Of a stretch of DNA of 64,000 nucleotides, positions 56,019-64,000 are shown one piece after another. The notes under the pieces were generated by a model that made no database searches, was not told where the DNA came from, and saw only the letters and a list, made by a program, of their open reading frames with translations. Positions within the stretch are counted from its first letter, which is position 1. Every line of letters starts with the position of its first letter. Position numbers and translations under genes: made by a program. This stretch comes from Vitis vinifera (taxonomy: Eukaryota > Streptophyta > Magnoliopsida > Vitales > Vitaceae): positions 19,444,001 to 19,508,000 of the forward strand of contig NC_081807.1 of assembly GCF_030704535.1 (NCBI RefSeq). Reading direction: 5' to 3'.

Positions 56019-59000
56019 TTAGTAGATGCAAACTCCAAGTCTTCCATGTAGAAACTCAAACCTTGCTTTAGGAAGAGGTTTAGTGAATATATCAACATTT
56101 TTACTCTCCCTGTTGCAATAGACTAGCTGTGCATCTCCTTCCTTCTGCACTTCTCTCAGAAGGTATAGTTTAATCTTGAAGTGCTTTATATTACCATGAA
56201 AAACTGGGTCATTGGCAATAGATATAGCAGCTAGGTTGTCAACAAACACTTGAGTACTCATTTCATGTCCAAATCTATCAACAACTTCCTAAGCCATAAA
56301 ACTTGATTTATAGCAGCAGTAGTAACAACATACTCCGCCTTAGCCATGGGTTGAGCCATAACTTCTTGTTTCTTTGTACTCCAAGAAAATATACTAGAAC
56401 CAAAACTAAAACAGTAGCCTGAAGTACTTCGCATATCATCAACACATCCAACCCAATCGCTATCGGAATATCCATGAAGAATGAAATTTTTAACTTGACT
56501 GAACTTAATACCATAATCAATTGTACCTTTAACATATCTCAACACATGTTTTGTTGCCTGAAAATGAATTTCACTTGCACAATGCATGTACCTCGAAAGT
56601 AGACTTACGACGTACATTATATCCAGTCTTGTTGCAGTCAAGTACATTAGGCATCCGATCATACTTCTAAAAAGTCCTTCATCAACCTTTTCAACACCAT
56701 TTTCCTTACAAAACTTCTCTTTTTGGTTCATAGGAGTTGATGTAGGCTTGCATTCTTCCATTATGAATTTCTTCAATATTTCTTTTGCATATTTTTTTGA
56801 CAGATGAAAATATCATGTTGCTGCTGATGTACTTCTATTCCCAAGAAATAAGTCATCTCTCCAAAGTCTATCATTTCTAGGACTTGCTTCATTTTAGCCT
56901 TGAACTCATTGACCAGCCCCACATTGTTTCCTGTTACAAGCAAGTCATCAACATACAAAGAAACAATTAGAATATCTTCTTTAATCTTCTTGATGTAGAG
57001 AGTAAATTCACTCCAACTCTTTTGAAAGGCTAAGGTAAGCAGATGGACATCAATTTTGCTATACCAAGCTCTTGGGGCTTGTTTCAAGCCGCACAAGGCA
57101 TTTTTTAGAAGGTAGACTTTATCTTCTTTTCTCTTGACATAAAATCCTTTTGGTTGTTCAACAAAAATCTCCTCCTCTAGATAGCCATTTGATTACTACC
57201 AAAAAGTGCTATTTTGTAGATCTAATTATAATGGTTTTAAGCACCTTTAAGTAGTAATCATATTCATTTATCCCAATTAATTCATTAAGGTCCTTAGTAA
57301 TTGGTTTTAACCATTTTGTGGCAAGTTTACATGTTTTTATTAGCTTATGAACCAATTCAAGCATGCCAATTGATGGAGTAGCTATTTGGGCGAGTTAAGC
57401 AAGGATTTTGGACAATTACAGGCTTGAATTTCAAGTGGAAACACGAGCACAAGCAATGGAGAAGAGGAAAACAGAGTGAAGAAAACAGCTGCAGTCTTCT
57501 TTCGCACTTTTGAAGCACTTCCCGAAGTCTATTTTTTGCATGCTATATACCTTTTGAAAGCTTAGGAAGTCAAGAATCCAACGCTTCAAACTGTGTATGA
57601 TTTGGAGCTGAAATGAGGAAGATATGGCCTTCGGAAGACAACTGCATCATGTCAAATGACCAATTTCGCAAGGAGATTTTCTTCATGGTGCGAAATTTTG
57701 CCATTTCACACCATGAAGACCCACCTTGCGAAAATTTCACAGGTGGATTTAGGCACATTGCGAAATTCCTTTGAATCCCCTGTTTTGAGACGTTGTTGAT
57801 GTTATTCCACTGCCGGTTCTCCAAGATATTTTGCTTGGCTTTTAGCTTTGTAAATACCTATTTTACCCTTGTAATCAACCAATGAATAGGCTGCTTTTGT
57901 AATAGCTCTTGTAATTTAGCTTGTTATTGTCTTTAAATAGAGGTGAAGAGCCTCAAACACGCATCATCTAATCTTGTAACCTGTAACTTTATAAGTTATA
58001 AGAGCACTTTTGTTCATACTTTTCTTTTCTCTTTTCTTTCTCATTTTCTTAGTAGCCAAACATCCTTGGAGGATGAAATCCCCAAGGATGAGAGGCTAAA
58101 ACCTTTTAGTTTCTTGAATTAATGGATGCCATGTGAAGCTCTCGTGTCAGGATGGAGATTTCCAAGCCATGAATGTAAGTAGCTGAGCGTCATAAATGTT
58201 TTCATTCAAAGTAAAGCTTTTAATCCCTCTGACTTGCTTTGAATGGCCAATACTTGATAACCTTTTGGTCTCAGTGGATTCTTATTGTTAGATCCACTGA
58301 TGTTCATTAGTTATCTCCTACGAGCCATTGTATTGCAAGTCGAGGAGATGACCTATATCATTAAAAGAGCATTTATGAGGTTCAACTACCCTTTTTGTAA
58401 GTTTTCAAGGACTAAAACTCAATTGTTAAACTCATACCGGTTCGGGAAGTAAGCATCACCTTAGTTGCTTCCCCAACTCGAGGTGAAGAGTCCCAAAATC
58501 TCCATTTTTACACAGTGAGTTAAGCATGGCTATCCAAAGCTTTGAGAAACTTCTTTTTCCATCTTTTAACCTATTTTCATGTTAGTTTAGTTTACAACAC
58601 CTTTATCTTTTTATGTTTTCATCTTAACCTAATTTTTATTAAGAAAAGTTCACTCCATCCTCCGAACTTCACCAGTTAAAGTAAAAACCCTTCCCAGTGT
58701 TCGATCCTAGAGCCACTATGCTATAGTAGCTTTGCTACTTTAGTGTAAGGACCTTAGGTATAAATTTTGCTGATACCCTTACATGCCAAGCTACCAAGAG
58801 TCGGGTTGTCACCATTTAAAAAGGCTAACTTCACAGCCAGCTAATAAATCTTCCATTCTTTTTGTGCTGTAATTGCCAACAACATTCTAATTGTGTCTAA
58901 ACAAGCTACCGGTGCAAAAGTTTCAAAAAAATCCACACCAAACATTTGTTCATAACCTTTAACAACCAACCTTGCCTTATACTTGTTTATAGAACCATCA

Positions 59001-61278
59001 GGATTGAGTTTGGTTCTATAAACCCATTTAACTCCGATAGGTTTTTTGTGTGAAGGTCTGTCCACCAGCTCCCACATGTTGTTTTCTCAATCATATTTAG
59101 CTCGCCTTGCATTGCAACCCGCCATTTTTCATCTTCAATTGCTTCTTCAAACCCTACTGGTTCAAGGACAACAACATTACAGTAAATATCAGAGAGTTTT
59201 CGGGTACCTCTAATTGGAAGCTCATCAACATTTTCATCATTATACTGCTGCATCTTTTCATCCCAACTCCATTTTTCTATTTCCAAAAACTTGACATCTC
59301 TACTTACCACAATTTTATTAGTTTGTGGTAAGTAAATTCTATAAGCCTTTGAAGTGTCACTGTGTCCGACGAAAATTCCTATCTCTGATTGTTTATCTAG
59401 CTTGTCCCTTTTCACCTTAGGAACGAAATAGAAACATAAGTAACCGAATCTTTTCAAATTCATTACTTTAGGTTGATAATCAAACCAAGCTTCGAAAGGG
59501 GTTTGCTTCTTTAATGCTTTTGTTGGCAATCTATTCAGCAAATATACTGCTGTACTTGCAGTTTCAGCCTAAAATTTTTTAGGCAGATTTTTTTCATGCA
59601 GAAGACATTTTGTCATCTCCAAAATCGTTCTATTTTTCCTCTCCACGACTCCATTTTGTTGTGGATTATATGGCGCAGTGAGTTGGTGAACAATGCCTGC
59701 ATTCCCTTTCAAGGATGACGTCTTTTGAGGTCTACCAACATCAGTATCCACTAATTGCAGTTTTTGGGTTGCTCTCCAGGATGTTTTCTTTGGAAAAGGA
59801 AGTTTAATTTGCTTCCCATATTGACAAGTAACACATATATAAAGATCTTTTTCTAAGTTAGGAAGTCCTTCAACTATTTGATTTTTCTTCATGTAGAGCA
59901 TAACATCATGATGAAAGTGCTCGAGCCTTCTGTGCCAAAACTTGGTTGTGCTATCTTGTTGTAAAAGAACAACATGCTCCTCTTCCAGTAAATTCAAGGC
60001 AAAACTCTTGCCCTTCATTTTTATGTTAAACACCTCTTTGCCTTCAGCATCATTGATAATGTAGTTCCTATCTTGAAAATAAACTTTAAATCCTTTATCA
60101 ATGAGCTTTCCAACACTGAGTAAGTTTTGGTCAATGTTAGGCACAAACAAAACATCATAAATGAGTTTCAAACCTGTTTGGCTTTTGATAGCAATCGTTC
60201 CTTTGCCCTTCACTAGAATATACTCACCATTTCCAATTCTGACTTTGGAAATAGTCGTTCTATCAAGTTCTCTAAAAAGATCTTGATCATTTATCATGTG
60301 GTTTTTACAACCACTATCCACAAGCTAGCTTTCAAAGGTGCTTTTATTAGCAAAACACGTTGTTGCAAACAATTGCTCTTCCTGGCATTGGTCAACTGCT
60401 GCACTAGTTTCTTTCTACTGTTGATTTTTTCAAATCCTTTCCACATGTCCTTGTTTACCACACTTGTTGCATTTCACATTTGGTCTCCACCAACATTTTT
60501 GTGGAGAATGATTTGTCTTTTTACAATGAGGACAAGGTGGAAAAACTCCATTTTTTTTGGTTGTTGCTGCTTGGTTTGTTGTTGTTCTTCTTGTTCTTCT
60601 TTCCATTTTTATGGCCTGCATTTTTCTGCATTCTTACTTGAAATGCTCTTTCTACATTATCTCCTTGTCTCATGAGTCTTCTTTGTTCCATGGCCTCCAA
60701 GGAATGTAATCATTATGTTAAGCTAAAAGTTGACAGGTCCTTTGAATTCTCCAAAGAGGAAATTGTAGTTTATATTTCTCAGGAAGTGTAACCAATATCT
60801 TTTGAATAATCTTCTCATTGGAAAATTCTTTTCCAAGCAGCTTAACTTTATCGGCTATTGAAAGAAGTTGTGTAGCATAGTCTTTAACAGCATCAGACTC
60901 CTTCATTTTCTTCATTTCAAATTCTCAAATAAAGTTCATCACTTGCATGTTCTTGATTCTTTCATCTTCTTTGTATTCCTCCTTGAGATACTCCCAAATT
61001 TCTGTAGCTGAATCAATTTTCATGATTTTGATGAGAATTGATGGTGAAATTGCAGCAAACAAGCAAGCCTTCACTTTAGCCTTTCTTGTCTTTCTTTCTT
61101 TATGCAACTTCATTTGAGCCACAGTTGGATTGGCTCCCAAGGGAGGAACTTCATAATTTTCTTCCACTGCTTCCCAAACATCAAGTGCTTGTAGATGAAT
61201 TGTCATTCTAACAGCCCAAGTTTCATAATTGTCTCCATCAAGAATTGATGGTGCAGTTGTGAGACTTGACTCCTCCAT
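56019..61278 (-). pseudogene. Degenerate Copia gag-pol of the element in CRK copy 4
   Basis: The frame is interrupted by stops near 60920, 60700 and 59560 and by the insertion at 57190-58811. If the insertion and one target duplication are ignored, the reverse transcriptase reads straight through the junction at VKLAFLNGYLEEE, showing the insertion hit an otherwise continuous codon frame. YVDDLLVTGN (about 56940) and the RNase H motifs GYSDSDW and AEY are visible. No longer able to move on its own. Confidence 0.85.
57190..58811 (+). mobile_element. Gypsy-like solo LTR nested in the Copia reverse transcriptase
   Basis: The 1,622-bp insert starts TGATTACTACC and ends CGGGTTGTCA, with a 5-bp target duplication CCATT (57185-57189 and 58812-58816). 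The closing segment (GGTATAAATTTTGCTGATAC to CTACCAAGAGTCGGGTTGTC) resembles the end of plant Gypsy LTRs. A TATA-like TTTAAATAGAG is near 57930. There is no internal coding region, as expected after LTR-LTR recombination removed the body of the element. Confidence 0.75.
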
Positions 61279-61428
61279 TGCTAGATGATTTTAGAAGGTG
61301 TTTGGGTTCACTCGTGGTGTTTTGGGTTCACTCACCTCACGGGTCTTTAGGTGTTTAGGCCCTCTCAAGGCATTCAGGCTCACTCAACTCATGGGCCCCT
61401 CAAGATAACTTATGCTCTAATACCACAA

Positions 61429-61730
61429 TGTTGACCTTAGATTAAACACTTATGCATAATATATATTTTTGGGCTGTTGGAACACACAATTTATTGATGA
61501 AGAGTGCTGAATTTATACATGAGCTTGTAACTGAAATGAAATTAGAATAGCAAAAAATCAAGCTACTAGATGATGAACAACTACTTCCTATAAAATAGAA
61601 ACCAAATCTTGATAAAATAAAAACAAGAAAATATTTGGATGTTACAAATTTTGTGCAAGACTCCAACTGTAATATTTAACTTCAAAATTCAAATTCTAGC
61701 ATATACTAAGGAAAAATTCAAAATTCAACG
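61429..61730 (-). repeat. 5' LTR of the Copia in CRK copy 4
   Basis: 302 bp, same length as its partner, and directly followed on the right by the target duplication TGTTC and the resumed CRK exon. Confidence 0.92.
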
Positions 61731-64000
61731 TGTTCAACCACCACGAGTTAATAGTCTATTTCAAAGTAATCTTGAAAATCTCCTTGATTCCTTACCTTCT
61801 AAAGCTTTTGTCTCCCACTTTGACAATACCTCCATTGGAAATGGCCTAAACAGAGTTAATGGTGCCTTTCTGTGCCTCAATTATATTACAAAATGACCAA
61901 TGCAGAAACTGCATATGATGTCAAGAAACTTTATCCAAGCATGAGTAAGCCATCGTATGGGAGGAAGAATGCCAAATGCTCTATTCTAATGAAACATTCT
62001 TAGGCCATTTGAGTACTACAAGAAACATGCTGCTAGATGATAAGAAGAATGTTTCAGACTTAGATTCAAAATAATTGAGATTTAAATATGTTGTGAACGA
62101 TACCTTACAGAACCTTATCAAGCAAGCAACTTTCAATTCTTCAACTGACATGTATGCCACCAAACTAGTAGTCTTTACAGATATAGATACCTTATATGCT
62201 TTAGTGCAATGCACTCCAGACTTGTCGCCAGATAACTGTAGTATATGCCTTAAGACTGCCACAACAAAAATCTTAGCGGTCTATTATTTTTCACAGGGCG
62301 CAAGGCTTCTCAGTTGTAGTTGCTATCTAAGGTATGAGTTCTACCCCTTTTATGAAGGTGCAATTGAGCCCAAAGCTCTTGTTTCTCCACAAAATCCGGG
62401 GGCAAGGAAAAACAAGTATTTGTAGATAGTCAAAATCTTTACCATTATAGTTTTCATTAAATGAAATGAGATCAATGATAAACAACAAATGAAGTTTTGG
62501 ATTTTTAATCATGCGTTTTTTCAAATGCAGATGGAAGAAGGAAAATAGGGATGACTCTAATCATTACAAGTGTATTAGTATCTTTGGTTATGGCAACTTT
62601 GGCTTTCTATGTCTATTGTCTAGCAACGAGGAATGGAAAGAAAAAAGTAATGATTGTACTAATGTATATTTTCATAAATAATTGTGGTTTCTCTCTACCT
62701 CATGGATCCCCTTGGTATTGACACACCCCATTCTCTTCCTTTTGTTTTAGAGAAAAAAAAAATCTAAATCGACAAGTTCAAAAACCTGATATTCACTACC
62801 CCACTTACACAGGTCCATATCAATTTCAAGGAAGGAAAAATCTAAATTCTCAGGAATTTCCTTTTATTGATTTAGCAACTATACATGAAGCTACTGATAA
62901 CGTCTCTGAATTGAATAAGCTCGAACAAGGTGGTTTTGACCCTATTTACAAAGTAAAAAATGGCAAGGAAGTAGCAGTTAAGAGGCTTTCAAGCGATTCT
63001 AAGCAAGGTTAAGAGAAATTCACAAATGAAGTTCTATTAATAATGAAACTTCAACATAAGAATCTGGTCAGGCTTTTGGGCTTTTGTGTGGACAGGGAGG
63101 AAAAGATGCGTGTCTATGAATACATGCCCAACAGTAGCTTAGAAGTCTTCTTCTTTGGTTTGTATACATCATTTTGTTCTCTCTAAGTTCTTAAATTTTG
63201 GGTTTGAATTTGTTTTTGTTCAATACTAAAAGGCTTGCTTTAAAGAGAAACTGTCATTTTTTACTTTGTATGCTTAGATCCAAGGAGACGTGAACAACTT
63301 GATTGGAGAAGTAAACTTAATATTATTGGTGGAATTGCTCGAGGAATTCTTTATCTTCACAAAGATTCTCGACTTAGAATCATTCACAGGGACCTAAAAG
63401 CAAGCAATGTGGTATTGGACTGTGATATGAATCCAAAGATCTCTAACTTTGGAATGGCAAGGATCTTTGGAGGAAGTGAAGGTGAAACTAACACCGCTAC
63501 AATAGTTGGAATACAGTAAGTCCTTAGTGATTAATTTTCAGTAGCTTTCCTTGCTGGTGATTAACTGTCTAAACAATAGATTGTATTGATTTTTTCAAGA
63601 AAATACCCATCACCATGCTATATGCTTAGCCCTGGCCATCCCCAACTTTGATTTCATCCATTTTTCTTTGGATAGTGGATATATGGCTCCAAACTATGTT
63701 ATGGAAGGGCTATATTCAATTAAGTCTGATGTTTTTGGCTTCAGAGTTCTCTTGCTTAAGATCATGACTGAGAGAAGGAATGCTGGTTTCCATCTCTCCA
63801 AGCGCGCTCCTAGCCTCCTATCATATGTGAGTTTATCTGGATTAACTTAAACTATACTTTTCCAGATGATAATGCTATTTTATGTTATTGTGAGTGTTTA
63901 GCTAGGTTGGCTATTTCAGACAAAATTCCTAAGTGTCCCTAAACTCGGTTTACCAATCCCTCTTCAGACTACTTGACTTTGAAGACTAAGACTTTACTAA

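Larger units (their letters stand above)
55705..61730 (-). mobile_element. Copia retrotransposon inserted in CRK copy 4
   Basis: The two 302-bp LTRs (55705-56006 and 61429-61730) are flanked by a perfect target duplication TGTTC (55700-55704 and 61731-61735). By eye they differ at about 18 positions (6 per cent), so the insertion is much older than the one in the BBE-like gene. The primer site TGGTATTAGAGC lies at 61414-61425. Coding remnants run gag (61278-60720), CCHC knuckle (CNKCGKQGHV near 60450), protease (DSGCKNHM, 60321), integrase (to about 59540), reverse transcriptase (59077-58841, continued at about 57180-56773) and RNase H (56776-56019). There are stops and a 1.6-kb insertion in the reverse transcriptase. 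Confidence 0.92.
55595..63826 (+). pseudogene. CRK copy 4: receptor-like kinase split in its first exon by a Copia element
   Basis: The ATG at 55595 starts a signal-peptide region (one UAA inside) that runs to DPPYNVCS, the usual CRK mature N terminus. The Copia at 55705-61730 cuts within the NVCS codons. DUF26 domain 1 resumes after it with stops and frameshifts, then domain 2 (about 62080-62415) has CTPDLSPDNCSIC (CX8CX2C). A transmembrane exon (62531-62646) and kinase exons (62751-63157, 63278-63515, 63676-63826) follow; the last exon lies outside the window. The kinase is damaged: the Gly loop is EQGGFDPIY, a UAA follows SKQG, DFG is NFG and APEY is APNY. The intron that splits the Gly loop from the catalytic Lys in copy 1 is missing here. 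Dead as a gene. Confidence 0.88.

Noticed and set aside
57570..57824. An 84-codon frame inside the solo LTR
   Set aside because: It lies wholly in noncoding LTR sequence and has no family features.

Overview
This window is nuclear DNA from a woody eudicot, most likely grapevine (Vitis) by general resemblance of the gene and transposon families; I could not confirm the species. It is AT-rich and intron-containing. It carries clustered gene families (CYSTM, berberine-bridge-enzyme-like, PPR, cysteine-rich receptor kinases) and is heavily invaded by LTR retrotransposons and small DNA transposons. I see no rRNA gene, no functional tRNA and no CRISPR array.

Layout. 1-2.7 kb: diverged repeats and a dead Copia fragment. 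2.8-3.3 kb: a GC-rich hAT-type non-autonomous transposon with a tRNA-like core. 3.4-7.7 kb: two head-to-head three-exon CYSTM genes; the right one lies downstream of a six-unit heat shock element array. 7.9-10.2 kb: a hAT-like MITE and an LTR relic. 11.3-19.3 kb: a BBE-like gene cut in two by a nearly pristine 6.4-kb Copia element (LTRs differ at 2 of 629 positions; target duplication TAATC). 19.3-27.4 kb: Copia relics and fragments of YIP1 and purine permease genes. 27.7-29.3 kb: an intact BBE-like paralog. 31.3-36.1 kb: a tandem pair of broken PPR genes.

37.4-64 kb is a cluster of DUF26/cysteine-rich receptor-like kinase (CRK) genes, all damaged to some degree. It includes a kinase relic, a 5'-truncated copy with an intact kinase domain, a 193-bp minisatellite, and two strongly degraded copies. 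The last copy has its first exon split by a Copia element that itself contains a Gypsy-like solo LTR. Between the second and third CRK copies lies an older Copia that hosts a gag-only LTR retrotransposon. Target-site duplications let the order of insertions be read.

Genes that look able to make a normal product are the two CYSTM genes and the BBE-like gene at 27.7-29.3 kb. The first CRK copy could at most make a truncated membrane kinase. Everything else is a pseudogene or a mobile element. The most notable points are the very young insertion that destroyed one BBE-like gene, the heat-shock-element promoter of the CYSTM gene, and the gag-only nested retroelement.
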